Of a stretch of DNA of 64,000 nucleotides, positions 46,673-55,127 are shown in pieces. The position numbers and the translations under genes are program-made. Numbering within the stretch: the first letter of the stretch is position 1; each line of letters opens with the position of its first letter. Under the pieces are notes generated by a model. That model was not told the DNA's origin. It saw only the letters and a program-made list of their open reading frames with translations, and searched no databases. Source of the stretch: Roseibium suaedae (GTDB lineage: Bacteria; Pseudomonadota; Alphaproteobacteria; Rhizobiales; Stappiaceae); contig NZ_FRBW01000001.1 in NCBI RefSeq assembly GCF_900142725.1, positions 1,426,001 to 1,490,000 of the forward strand, written 5' to 3'.

Positions 46673-47673
46673 GTGTCCGGGTTTGCTTCATAGGCCTGCT
46701 CGGTGAATTCCGGCTTGGCTTCGAGCGAGGACTTGGTGGCGTTGGTGTAGATGTGCATCTCGCCAGAGGTGTCCTTGTAGATCTTCAGGCCATCGGCAGC
46801 GAAAGCCATCTTCTTCTCGCCAACACCCAGGAAGCCACCAACGTCGACGATATAGGCCGTCACGTTTTCACCATTGGCTGCCAGCAGAACGTCGCTGACT
46901 TCACCCAGGGCTTCTTCGTTGCTGCCAACCACGGCGCTGCCAAGCAGCTCGTCGGCGGACAGATCGGCGGTATCAACCGGCGCCATGTCTTCCATGGACT
47001 CCGAACCGGTCAGGTCCTTGCTCGCATCAGCGGTCACGGTTGCCGAAGTGTCGGCATCCATCGGCTGGTCGGCAGACGTGGTGGTGTCAGCCGGCATTGC
47101 GGTGGTGGTGTCAGCCGGAGCCGGAGCGGTCGCGGTGCTGTCGGTCATTGCCACATTGGTATCGGACGAGGTGGTCACGGCGGCAGTGTCGGCAGTTTCA
47201 CCTTCGATCATGCTCTTGTCGAACGGCGGAGCCTGTTCCAGCTCTTCCTTGGTGCTGTTAATCGTCAGCCAGGTTTCACCTTCGACCTTGGACATGGCCA
47301 GGCGGTCAAAGGACACGGCCACCCACTTTTCGCCAACACCCAGGAAACCGCCGACGCCGATCACAACCGCTTCAGCGCGGCCGTCCTGGGACATGACGAT
47401 GTCGTTCACGTCACCCACGGCTTCGGCATTCTCGCCAACGCCGTTGTAAATGGACTTGCCGATCAGGCTGGAAGCCAGAACTTCATTGGCGCTGCGCTTC
47501 AGATAGCCGTTGATGTTGTTTTCATTCGGCGTCTGGGTGTTCATCTGGGAATTGAAGACCGGCGCAGGCTGATCCGGCGTCTTCGTGGTGCTGGTTGCAG
47601 CATCATCAGCGAAGGCCGTACCCACAGCAAATGCGGCGGTCAAAGCAGTAGTAGCAAGAAGCTTCCGGATCAT
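46657..47673 (-). CDS. Secreted protein with two PRC-barrel domains
   Basis: A 338-residue exported protein. Signal peptide at residues 1-22 (LLATTALTAAFAVGTAFA). Two PRC-barrel domains share the core GVGGFLGVGEKWVAVSFDRL (about residues 70-155) and VGGFLGVGEKKMAFAADGL (about 240-315), separated by a linker rich in Thr, Asp and Ala. The periplasmic role is unknown. A stable hairpin (GGCTGCGCT/AGCGCAGCC, 47708-47755) lies in the leader, and an exact EcfG-type promoter lies about 100 bases upstream. Confidence 0.9.
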   Translation of the reverse strand: MIRKLLATTALTAAFAVGTAFADDAATSTTKTPDQPAPVFNSQMNTQTPNENNINGYLKRSANEVLASSLIGKSIYNGVGENAEAVGDVNDIVMSQDGRAEAVVIGVGGFLGVGEKWVAVSFDRLAMSKVEGETWLTINSTKEELEQAPPFDKSMIEGETADTAAVTTSSDTNVAMTDSTATAPAPADTTTAMPADTTTSADQPMDADTSATVTADASKDLTGSESMEDMAPVDTADLSADELLGSAVVGSNEEALGEVSDVLLAANGENVTAYIVDVGGFLGVGEKKMAFAADGLKIYKDTSGEMHIYTNATKSSLEAKPEFTEQAYEANPDTILVQ

Positions 47674-47770
47674 GTTATAGTCTCCTCGTATATCCGAGTG
47701 GTATATGGGCTGCGCTCTACGGGGAAAGTTGGAAGCTCAACCGTGCAGCGCAGCCTGCGGATACTGAGAT

Positions 47771-47795
47771 AACGGCAGGCTCGCGAAAAGGTTCC
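47771..47795 (-). promoter_or_regulatory. EcfG-type promoter of the PRC-barrel gene
   Basis: Minus strand GGAAC (47795-47791), 16 bases, CGTT (47774-47771), about 98 bases before the start of the PRC-barrel gene. Confidence 0.82.
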
Positions 47796-48230
47796 GGCGC
47801 GTTCACCTTTTCGTTCAAGATTTTTTGAGCAACGGTTCTGCGCCCAGCCGAAATGCCGCGTCCTGCCTGGAACCTTCAATCTGCTGCATCCGCTCAAAGC
47901 CTGGGGCTTTCCGTCATTCCGGACTTGGGTCTATCCGCTCCAGTCTAGGTCCTGTCCGCCTTGAGCCTGCCGCCCGGCGAAATCCCGATGGCGTGCGGCG
48001 GCAGCAAGCGGTTTTGCCACTGGCCGGCGCTGGCAGGGTGCGTCCTGGAGTGATGGGGAGGGGGGGGGGGCAGCTCCAGCTTTCGCCGGTCTTCTCCCGA
48101 GGTCTCGAACGGCTGTATTCGAGCAGCTGTCCTGAGGCCCTATATATAAAGCATCGTGAAATGGTCTCTGCGCCGTCCCTGGCAGAGTGCATCCGGAGCT
48201 CCCGCGGTGAGGGGTAGGGCAGGTTGACCT
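47796..48230. other. Non-coding stretch with a poly-G tract
   Basis: No gene with plausible coding character is seen on either strand. An 11-base G run lies at 48060-48070. GGAAC-N17-CGCT near 47871 is one mismatch from the EcfG consensus and I do not call it. Confidence 0.5.
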
Positions 48231-48256
48231 GGAACCTTGCGCCTTCTTGCGGCGTT
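48231..48256 (+). promoter_or_regulatory. EcfG-type promoter of the DUF992 gene
   Basis: GGAAC (48231-48235), 17 bases, CGTT (48253-48256), about 150 bases before the DUF992 start. Confidence 0.8.
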
Positions 48257-48405
48257 ACCGCTTGTGACTGTTATTGCTCCGGGGACTTCCGAAGCAGATG
48301 ACGGCAGCGCGGGCGCTGGATATATCTGCTCCTGCGAATGCATTTCTCGAGGCAACCGGAACTTCCCTTCCGTGTCTGCCTCCGACCTCCTGGAAAGGGT
48401 CTCAC

Positions 48406-48939
48406 ATGCTCACCCCTGCAAAATCTCTTCGCACGCTCCTGTGCGGTTCTGCTCTGGCTCTTGCCGGCCTTGCTTTCGCGTCGTCGGAAGTCAGTGCGCA
48501 GGCCGCCAAGCAGATCACCGGCCCGAAGCGGGTCGAGGCGGGGGTGCTCGATTGTGCTGTCGAGGGTGGAACGGGTTTCGTCTTCGGCTCCACCAAGCAG
48601 CTTTCCTGTACCTTCACTCCCACCAACAAGGATCGTGAGCCGGAACCCTATTTCGGCGTGATCCAGAAATACGGCATCGATATCGGCACGACCACGGGCG
48701 GTGTCCTGTCCTGGGCGGTTCTGGCGCCGACGGCCGATGAGCTGGCGCCCGGCGCGCTTGCGGGTGACTATGGAGGGGTGACTGCGGAGGCAACCGTCGG
48801 CGCGGGCGTCGGCACCAACATCCTGGTGGGCGGCTCCACTCAGACCATGGCCCTGCAGCCGATCAGCGTTACCGCTCAGACCGGCTTCAACCTCGCGGTT
48901 TCCATCAGCGAGATCCAGCTGCGCACGGCTCTGGACTGA
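48406..48939 (+). CDS. Secreted DUF992 domain protein
   Basis: A 177-residue exported protein. Signal peptide to about residue 29 (LLCGSALALAGLAFASSEVS, then AQ). The DUF992 domain follows: VEAGVLDCAVEGGTGFVFGS, LSCTFTPTNK, GVLSWAVLAPTADELAPGAL and YGGVTAEATVGAGVGTNILV. The two Cys may form a disulfide. Function of DUF992 is unknown. AAAGGG precedes ATG 48406. It is downstream of an exact EcfG-type promoter, so it is a candidate stress-induced envelope protein. Confidence 0.9.
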   Translation: MLTPAKSLRTLLCGSALALAGLAFASSEVSAQAAKQITGPKRVEAGVLDCAVEGGTGFVFGSTKQLSCTFTPTNKDREPEPYFGVIQKYGIDIGTTTGGVLSWAVLAPTADELAPGALAGDYGGVTAEATVGAGVGTNILVGGSTQTMALQPISVTAQTGFNLAVSISEIQLRTALD

Positions 48940-49135
48940 GATCCAGCCGGCAGTTTGCGGGTCTGAAAGGGAGGCTTGGCCGAAAGGTCAGGCCTCTTTT
49001 TTGTCAGGCCAGTCAATTGCATTCCTGCCGCTGTTCCCTGTCTGCGCTTCAAGGACATCAAGGATTGGGAGCAGGCGGCAACGGCCAAAACCTGAGCCCC
49101 GAAAGGGTCTTGCGCTTCCTTTGTCATGCCGGAAT

Positions 49136-49160
49136 GGAACCAAACTCCTTAACCCGCGTT
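49136..49160 (+). promoter_or_regulatory. EcfG-type promoter of the small secreted protein gene
   Basis: GGAAC (49136-49140), 16 bases, CGTT (49157-49160), 22 bases before the start of the small secreted protein gene. The short distance implies a very short leader. Confidence 0.75.
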
Positions 49161-49182
49161 AACTGGGTGGAGGTACTGAACA

Positions 49183-49500
49183 ATGAAGATGACCTACAAG
49201 ACCCTGACGACCCTTCGCCCCTGGATGCTGTGTCTCGGCATTGCCGTTGCAGGCGCAGGCTATGCCGTAGAGACCGCAACCCCGTCCGATGCAGGCCATG
49301 TCGCGGCTGCCGCATCCGTGCAGTCTGACGCTGGCGCCCCGAAGGGCGACGCGCCGGCCACCGTGACGGTCAAGGCTACCAAGGGTGACGCGAAAATCAG
49401 TCTGTCGGATGTAAAGCCCCGCAAGATCCGCTGTGTCTCCGGCGCAGACACCACCTCCTGCACCGGCTGGCCGGTTTCGACGATCGTTGCTTCCAATTGA
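49183..49500 (+). CDS. Small secreted protein of unknown function
   Basis: A 105-residue protein with a signal peptide or N-terminal anchor (WMLCLGIAVAGAGYAVETA), an Ala/Lys/Thr-rich middle and a C-terminal part with two Cys (IRCVSGADTTSCTGWPVS) that could form a disulfide. I recognise no family. The EcfG-type promoter just upstream and its place next to the DUF992 gene suggest a stress-induced envelope protein. A hairpin at 49513-49550 follows. Confidence 0.7.
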   Translation: MKMTYKTLTTLRPWMLCLGIAVAGAGYAVETATPSDAGHVAAAASVQSDAGAPKGDAPATVTVKATKGDAKISLSDVKPRKIRCVSGADTTSCTGWPVSTIVASN

Positions 49501-49512
49501 TCTCGGTCACTG

Positions 49513-49550
49513 AACTGGGCACCTGATTTGGGCAACTGAATTGCCCAGTT
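49513..49550. terminator. Hairpin after the small secreted protein gene
   Basis: AACTGGGCA pairs with TGCCCAGTT; an inner alternative GGGCAA/TTGCCC also forms. No T-run follows, so this may be weak. Confidence 0.5.
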
Positions 49551-49605
49551 GATCCGGCATATCCTTTCCGGCAAAGGCCGTCAGGCCTTCGCGCGGAGAG
49601 AGCTT

Positions 49606-50460
49606 CTAGCGTCCGTGACTGCGGTCATAGGCGTTGACGGGCGGCTCGGACCAGCCCTCAAGTTTCCCCGGCTCGGGCCGGAACACTTCCATAAGCATCG
49701 GATGGCAACTTGCCACATCGCTGGTGTGCTCCGCGCTGCAATCGCCGCCCGGGCAGGCGCTCATGACGGCGAGCAGATCGATTTCCGCGAAGAGTTCCAG
49801 ATAGTCTCCCGGACGCACCGGGCTGGCTTTCATGAAATACTGGCCGGTATCCCGGGTGAAGCCGGTGCACATGAAAACATTCAGCACATCATGCACCCGT
49901 GCTTCGGCTTCCTGAAGCGGCAGGCCGCGCGCGTCCGAAAGGGCCCGCGTCAGGTTTGAATGGCAGCAGTGATGATACTGAGTGCCGCGCAGAACCTGGC
50001 CTGTATAGGGATCGCAGCGCGTGCCGATCACGTCATGGACCGACCCGCCAAAGGGGTCCATTCCGTACCAGTCCAGCGTATCCTCAACGATAGTCGCCAT
50101 TGGTCGCATGTAAGGAAAACTCGACCAGAGCTGATCGCCGGTGGTCACGTGGGTGCCGTTCAGCGCCCGTGTCTTTCCGGAATAGAATCGCTCGTCCAGA
50201 TTGGCACTGGCAAAGAGATTGAGGTCGCCGACCTGCGGGCCTTCGATGCTGGTGATGCGCAGGAAATGCCCGGCCGGTATTTCGATGCTCGCCGCCTCGC
50301 GCGGCGGCACAATCACTTCACCAGTCTTGACCGCGCCGGTTCTGGCGCTCCCATAGAGGCTGAGGTCGGGCCGGGGCAGGGTATCTGTCGGATAGCAGAT
50401 GACAGGGGCGATCTGCCGGCGGGCTTCTGCATCATCGGGCGCTTGCATGGGGTGTTCCAT
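49606..50460 (-). CDS. DUF1989 urea carboxylase-associated family protein
   Basis: A 284-residue soluble protein of the DUF1989 family, named for members near urea carboxylase genes. Conserved stretches: IEIPAGHFLRITSIEGPQVG, DLNLFASANLDERF, GSVHDVIGTRCDPYTG, VFMCTGFTRDTGQYF and VMSACPGGDCS, with several Cys and His that may bind metal. No urea carboxylase genes are in this window, so the substrate here is open. ATG 50460 is used; ATG 50448 is also possible. Confidence 0.88.
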   Translation of the reverse strand: MEHPMQAPDDAEARRQIAPVICYPTDTLPRPDLSLYGSARTGAVKTGEVIVPPREAASIEIPAGHFLRITSIEGPQVGDLNLFASANLDERFYSGKTRALNGTHVTTGDQLWSSFPYMRPMATIVEDTLDWYGMDPFGGSVHDVIGTRCDPYTGQVLRGTQYHHCCHSNLTRALSDARGLPLQEAEARVHDVLNVFMCTGFTRDTGQYFMKASPVRPGDYLELFAEIDLLAVMSACPGGDCSAEHTSDVASCHPMLMEVFRPEPGKLEGWSEPPVNAYDRSHGR

Positions 50461-50996
50461 CGAGAAGGTGTTGTTCGTGCGGTGCAGGCAGGGGGCCTGC
50501 GTCCTTTATCTTTAAGGGGGCATGAGCCCGTGCCGCAGACTTTGAGCCGGGCAGGCCTTTTCATGCAAGCCCCTTCCTCTTTCCGTCCCGGATGGTTTCC
50601 TGGCAAAACTCTTCACGTTCTCCGCAGAAACGGGCCAAAGGCTGGGTCCTAGCCCTAGGTCTTGCAGGTGAGGGACGAAGGACTGTTTTGTGGCAGGGCG
50701 CTGAAAACAGGGCGATCATTGTGGCCTTATGGATGGGTTCTGACTTTTAGATAGGCTTTTGTGAAACAAAATTGCAGAACCGGATAATTTTATTTAAAAA
50801 ATATTTACGCGTCCTGTGATGATTTCGGTTGCTTGTCAAAGGCGTTGCGGTTATAGGAAATTATCGATTTTGTTTGATGAACTTTGTTACTGCGCGTTCT
50901 CGCGAACTACACGATCTTCCTATCAACGTCGAGACTAACCGCTGCTATGCAAACTGCTGGTGGCATTCCCATATGACCGATTGAAAGGAAATCGTT
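50461..50996. other. Intergenic region containing the cspA leader
   Basis: No gene is seen. The right half (about 50740-50960) is clearly more AT-rich than the rest of the window, for example ATTTTATTTAAAAAATATTT. Long AT-rich leaders are usual for cspA-type genes and can act as RNA thermosensors; a defined fold was not derived here. The promoter of cspA should lie in this half. Confidence 0.5.
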
Positions 50997-51206
50997 ATGG
51001 CTATCGGTACCGTCAAGTTCTTCAACACCACCAAGGGCTTTGGCTTCATTCAGCCGGAAGACGGCGGCGCAGACGTGTTCGTTCACATCTCCGCAGTTGA
51101 GCGCTCCGGCATGCGCACCCTGAACGAAGGCGACAAGGTCTCCTTCGAAGTTGTTCAGGACCGCCGTTCGGGCAAGTCCGCTGCAGACAACCTCTCTGCA
51201 GTCTAA
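50997..51206 (+). CDS. cspA: Cold-shock protein, CspA family
   Basis: A 69-residue single-stranded nucleic acid chaperone with OB fold. RNP1 is [13 protein letters not shown] and RNP2 is [13 protein letters not shown], both intact. It ends with the usual [18 protein letters not shown] precedes the ATG. A terminator follows at 51267-51293. The next gene is a fatty acid desaturase. Confidence 0.96.
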   Translation: MAIGTVKFFNTTKGFGFIQPEDGGADVFVHISAVERSGMRTLNEGDKVSFEVVQDRRSGKSAADNLSAV

Positions 51207-51266
51207 TACTTCCATTTCGGGTTTGTTGGCCGGCATCATTCTGGCCTGAATCCTTGAGATGATCGA

Positions 51267-51293
51267 AAGGCCGGGGCACTGCTCCGGCCTTTT
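51267..51293 (+). terminator. Terminator after cspA
   Basis: AAGGCCGG.GC and GC.CCGGCCTT arms followed by TT, 61 bases after the cspA stop. Confidence 0.85.
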
Positions 51294-51373
51294 GCTTATG
51301 CGCTGAATTTAATTCAAGACGCCCGTAAAATGGGCTGCTGCGCTCCGGCGCGCAAGAAATGAGTGGAGACGGA

Positions 51374-52432
51374 ATGACGAGATCGGGCGCGGCCGCAGCC
51401 GTTAGACGTACGGTTGATGAGGAAACCGCCGCAGCGAAAACGGACGCGAGAGCCTGGGCTGCTGTTCTGGCGCAGTACCGTCAGCCGGATCCGGTGCGCA
51501 GCGCTTTGGAAATCGCCATCACCGCCATCCCCTTCGCCGCGCTTTGGGCGCTGGCGGCCTTTGCTGTCTTGCACGGCCACTATTGGGGTTTGCTGCTGAC
51601 GGTGCCTGCTGCCGGCTTCCTGGTCCGGCTCTTTATCCTGCAGCATGACTGCGGCCATGGGTCCCTGTTTTCCTATCGGGGCCTCAACGACTGGACCGGC
51701 CGCATCATCGGTGTCTTCACGCTCACGCCCTATGACTACTGGCGCCGGACCCATGCGGTTCATCACGCTTCTGCAGGCAATCTGGACCGGCGCGGGGTCG
51801 GGGATGTCGACACGCTGACTGTCCGGGAATATCAGGCCCTGTCGCGCTGGGGCCGCCTGGGTTACCGGCTCTACCGGCACCCGCTGGTCATGTTCGGTCT
51901 CGGTCCTGCGTGGCTTTTCATATGCCAGTACCGGCTGCCTTTCGGTCTGATGAGCGCTGGGGCGCAGCCCTGGGTCTCGACCATCGCCACCAATCTGGGG
52001 ATCGCCCTGCCAGTGGTCGCTCTTGTCTGGATGATCGGCCTTGGGCCTTTCCTTCTGGTGCAGGTGCCGGTCACGCTGATGGCCGCCAGCGCCGGGGTCT
52101 GGCTGTTCTATATCCAGCACCAGTTCGAGGATACGCACTGGTCGGATCAGGACGAGTGGACCTTCCCGCATGCCGCCCTTCATGGCAGTTCCCACTATGA
52201 TCTTCCGGTGGTTCTGCGCTGGATTTCCGGCAATATCGGCATTCATCACGTCCATCATCTGGCGGCGAAAATCCCGTTCTACCGTCTGCCGGAAGTGCTG
52301 CGCGATCATCCCGAGCTGCAGGACATGAGCCGCATCACGCTCAGGGACAGCTTCAAATGCGTCAAGCTTGCCCTTTGGGACGAAAGCGCCCGCCGCCTGG
52401 TCTCCTTCCGCGAAGCGCGGGCGGCAGCCTGA
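51374..52432 (+). CDS. Membrane fatty acid desaturase
   Basis: Di-iron acyl-lipid desaturase introducing double bonds into membrane fatty acids. The three His boxes are HDCGH (FILQHDCGHGS), HAVHH (RRTHAVHHAS) and HHVHH (GIHHVHHLA), all intact, with four membrane helices between them. ATG 51374 has GGAG 5 bases upstream and is preferred over ATG 51359. 352 residues. Its place right behind cspA suggests a role in low-temperature membrane adaptation, an inference only. Confidence 0.93.
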   Translation: MTRSGAAAAVRRTVDEETAAAKTDARAWAAVLAQYRQPDPVRSALEIAITAIPFAALWALAAFAVLHGHYWGLLLTVPAAGFLVRLFILQHDCGHGSLFSYRGLNDWTGRIIGVFTLTPYDYWRRTHAVHHASAGNLDRRGVGDVDTLTVREYQALSRWGRLGYRLYRHPLVMFGLGPAWLFICQYRLPFGLMSAGAQPWVSTIATNLGIALPVVALVWMIGLGPFLLVQVPVTLMAASAGVWLFYIQHQFEDTHWSDQDEWTFPHAALHGSSHYDLPVVLRWISGNIGIHHVHHLAAKIPFYRLPEVLRDHPELQDMSRITLRDSFKCVKLALWDESARRLVSFREARAAA

Positions 52433-52565
52433 AACAGATGCGCCCGGAGGCGGAAACGCCTCTTTTGCCTTGATGCCGCTTCAACGCTCACTCGTGCCCT
52501 GGTTGCCTTCATGCTAATCTACCCTTGCGTGAAGGGCCTGGGTAGGATGGGCGGAGGAGGGCGCG

Positions 52566-53723
52566 ATGGCGGCTGGCAATGTGACGGTTCTGGTTGGAAC
52601 CACAAAGGGGGCCTTTCTGCTGAAAGGCGGCGCAGACAGGTCCGGCTGGGATGTCTCCGGCCCGTTCTGTGATGGCTGGCCGATCAACCATCTGGCTGGC
52701 GACCCTGAAACCGGCACCATCTGGGCTGGCGGGGGCGGGGACTGGCAGGGCGCCGGCGTCTGGCGGTCAGAAGATGGCGGCGACACCTGGCAGGTGACCC
52801 GCCTGACCAAAGGCACCATGGATGACTGGGCAGCCAAGGATCCCGACTTTGCCGCCATGATCGGCTGGCAGGACACGCCAATGCCCTATGGCGACAGTTT
52901 CTCGCAAGTCTGGTCGCTCTGCCACTCTCACGGAACGCTCTATGCCGGAACGAAACCGGCCCGGCTTCTGAAAAGCCTCGATGGCGGAGCGACCTTCGAG
53001 ACGGTTGAGGCGCTGACGGATCATCCCTCTGCCAAGGACTGGAACCCGGGCGGGGCAGGGCTGGTGCTGCACACCATCGTGCCGGATCCGGGCAATTCTA
53101 AGAAGCTCTGGATCGGCATTTCGGCGGCCGGCGTCTTTGCCACGGAAGATGGCGGCCAGAGCTTCGAGCGCCGCAACCGCCTCTCCAATGCCTCTGCCTG
53201 CTCCGGTCATGGCCATCCGGCAGGACCCCGCGACGGCGAGCTGGGCCACTGCGTTCACAACATGATGCGAGCGCCCGGCAGCAGTGATCTTCTCTACCAG
53301 CAGAACCACCACGGGGTCTGGCGCTCCGGCGATGGCGGGCGCAGCTGGGAGGACATCACGCAAGGCCTGCCGTCCCATTTCGGATTTCCTGTCCGGGTGC
53401 ACCCGCGCGATCCCGATACGCTCTGGACCTTGCCGCTCAATGGCGACAGCATCGGCCGCTTCCCGCCGGATGCCGCCGCTGCTGTCTGGCGCTCCCGCGA
53501 TGGCGGCAAGAGCTGGCAGCCCTTGCGGGACGGCCTGCCGCAAAAGGGCTGCTTCTTCACCGTATTGCGCCAGGCCATGGCGGGCGACAGCCGCGACCCG
53601 GCAGGCGTTTACTTCGGCACCAACTCCGGCTCGGTCTTTGCCAGCCTGGACGAAGGCGACACCTGGACCGAAATCGCCCGCCACCTGCCGACGGTTCTGG
53701 CTGTGGAAGTGCTGGAACACTGA
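52566..53723 (+). CDS. BNR/Asp-box repeat protein (sialidase-like propeller)
   Basis: A 385-residue protein with repeated Asp boxes: RSEDGGDTW, KSLDGGATF, ATEDGGQSF, RSGDGGRSW, RSRDGGKSW and ASLDEGDTW, the S-x-D-x-G-x-T-W pattern of a beta-propeller. No signal peptide is evident, and no sialidase catalytic Arg triad can be assigned, so the name sialidase should not be taken as function. Related proteins are annotated as glycosyl hydrolase/exo-sialidase-like. The 3' end is partly duplicated 965 bases downstream (see findings). Confidence 0.88.
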   Translation: MAAGNVTVLVGTTKGAFLLKGGADRSGWDVSGPFCDGWPINHLAGDPETGTIWAGGGGDWQGAGVWRSEDGGDTWQVTRLTKGTMDDWAAKDPDFAAMIGWQDTPMPYGDSFSQVWSLCHSHGTLYAGTKPARLLKSLDGGATFETVEALTDHPSAKDWNPGGAGLVLHTIVPDPGNSKKLWIGISAAGVFATEDGGQSFERRNRLSNASACSGHGHPAGPRDGELGHCVHNMMRAPGSSDLLYQQNHHGVWRSGDGGRSWEDITQGLPSHFGFPVRVHPRDPDTLWTLPLNGDSIGRFPPDAAAAVWRSRDGGKSWQPLRDGLPQKGCFFTVLRQAMAGDSRDPAGVYFGTNSGSVFASLDEGDTWTEIARHLPTVLAVEVLEH

Positions 53724-53752
53724 GGGGGAGCGGAAGAGGACACCCTCATCCG
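53675..53752. repeat. Left copy of a duplicated segment (3' end of BNR gene)
   Basis: The last 49 bases of the BNR gene plus 29 bases beyond, through CCCTCATCCG. A similar segment of about the same length lies at 54641-54717 on the other side of a low-GC insert. My alignment by eye shows roughly four in five bases identical. Confidence 0.65.
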
Positions 53753-54096
53753 ACTGTCTTCTTCACCGGTCTGTCGAGGTGTGTCGTTCGCGACCTAAAG
53801 GTTCACAACGAAACACACTGAAATGGAAAAATGCTTCTCGCCATTCCTATAACTGGGGTGATGCGTCAGCGAGCGGATCTTTGGCAGGCTCGTGGAAATC
53901 CGCGGGATCGCAAATTTGACGTCGCAGTTCAGACGCAAGCGGGTACGGTTTATCGTGCAGTACGTGTTGGGTGAGGTGTACGAAAGGAACGGTTTGTGCT
54001 GCATAAGTAGAAGCAGGAAGAGGTAATAAGCGGCTGTTATTTCTCAGCACGTATTATGGGTGTGAGTTTGATAATTAATTTGCAAAGCAGGCGGTC
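53753..54096. other. Left part of the low-GC insert, no assignable gene
   Basis: Base composition shifts from GC-rich to AT-rich across this stretch. A frame continuing through WKNASRHSYNWGDASASG to about 53919 is open but is not recognisable and may be a remnant. Nothing else is seen. Confidence 0.4.
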
Positions 54097-54498
54097 ATGA
54101 AGGAAGAAGAATTTTTACGAGTACTTGATGAAGCTTTGGAGAATCTTCAGCCAAGAGAATTGCAGATTGTGGCGAAAAATGCTTCGGAAAAAGTAATCCA
54201 TTCGGTGTTTGGATTTGAATATGAATTCGATGGCACGGAATTGTCTGATAGTTTTGCATTTTCTGGTAGCGAGCGTGAGATTTCTCGAAAGAAACTTCTT
54301 TTAAGTACGCTGAGTGAATTCTTGGATGTTTCTGGTGAGTTGCGAGAGGAACACTTCTATGGATTTATTGAAGGAATTTACCTCGTTTGGGAGTGTTTAA
54401 CGGAGTTGGGGTTTGATGATCAAAAGAGCATCTTGACCATGACCAATTTCTTGGACGAAGCTCGAAGGGTCGAGTTGAGTAGGTGCGTCTCTATTTAG
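54097..54498 (+). CDS. Unrecognised low-GC protein, possibly horizontally acquired
   Basis: A 133-residue acidic, soluble, probably all-helical protein, MKEEEFLRVLDEALENLQ and onward, with no signal peptide or membrane helix. I do not recognise a family. The codon usage is AT-rich (many AAA, GAA, TTG, TTT) and unlike the neighbours, and the gene sits between duplicated segments, so acquisition by transfer is likely. Its size, acidity and isolation are typical of orphan immunity or antitoxin proteins, but there is no motif to support that. Confidence 0.65.
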   Translation: MKEEEFLRVLDEALENLQPRELQIVAKNASEKVIHSVFGFEYEFDGTELSDSFAFSGSEREISRKKLLLSTLSEFLDVSGELREEHFYGFIEGIYLVWECLTELGFDDQKSILTMTNFLDEARRVELSRCVSI

Positions 54499-54640
54499 TC
54501 TTTCTGGAATTCATGATGTTATTATGAAAATCTGATTTTTGGCTCTGCGAATTACTCCTCAAGGTTCCTCAGATTCATAGGTTTTTCCGAGTATTCGATG
54601 CGGCTTTTTCCCTGTATTCGGTGCTCTTGTTCAGATCGAT

Positions 54641-54717
54641 AGCCCGCCACTTGCCGACTGTTCTGGTCATGGCAGTGCTGAAGCACTGAAGGGAGTTTGG
54701 AAGGGTGCCCTCATCCG
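54641..54717. repeat. Right copy of the duplicated BNR gene 3' end
   Basis: Begins AGCCCGCCACTTGCCGACTG and ends CCCTCATCCG, matching 53675-53752 with scattered mismatches, including the stop codon position. It marks the right edge of the low-GC insert. Confidence 0.65.
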
Positions 54718-54917
54718 CCCTACGGGCACCTTCTCCCTCAAGGGAGAAGGGAGTTGGGGCACGTCTGAGGGAGGAACTGGTACTGTGCGGAGGTGAGGTG
54801 ATGGGGATTGGTCTGAAGAGTCTCTTCTAAGGTGCGCGGCAGATCGAAAGAGTAGACTTCTCCAGCAACCTTTCCTCCGCACTCCCTCGCCCCCTTGGGG
54901 AGAGGGCAGGGTGAGGG
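54708..54917. repeat. Hairpin repeat of the CCCTCACCC family, divergent copy
   Basis: Starts CCCTCATCCG, contains CTTCTCCCT/AGGGAGAAG and CCCTCGCCC.../GGGGAGAGGG elements, and ends GGGTGAGGG. At 210 bp it is close in size to copies A-C near 9 kb. Confidence 0.7.
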
Positions 54918-54940
54918 GGCTTTGAGAAGTCGCGGCATGG

Positions 54941-55105
54941 ATGCCATGGTCAAGCCATGGCATGACGGAGGAGAGGGGGAGGATCAAACTGTCATTAGGA
55001 TCTGAGGCGCCTTTTTCGAAAAGCCTTTATGGCTCTCCGTCCTCGCAGCATCTCGCCTCGCACCATTCTCTCCGTATCCGTCACCCCATGGCTTGACCAT
55101 GGGGT
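54941..55105. repeat. Inverted palindrome pair upstream of GIY-YIG gene 1
   Basis: Left palindrome 54941-54963: arms ATGCCATGG/CCATGGCAT, loop TCAAG. Right palindrome 55083-55105: arms ACCCCATGG/CCATGGGGT, loop CTTGA. The pair is 165 bp long and ends 22 bases before the GIY-YIG start codon. Confidence 0.88.
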
Positions 55106-55127
55106 CCATGCCGTATCCTATCGGCAT

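Noticed and set aside
47871-47897. Further EcfG promoter at GGAAC-N17-CGCT
   Set aside because: The -10 element deviates from CGTT and no convincing gene follows in that direction at a suitable distance.
47825-48217. 130-codon plus-strand frame between the PRC-barrel and DUF992 genes
   Set aside because: It passes through the poly-G tract, has low-complexity Arg/Pro/Gly residues and no ribosome binding site.
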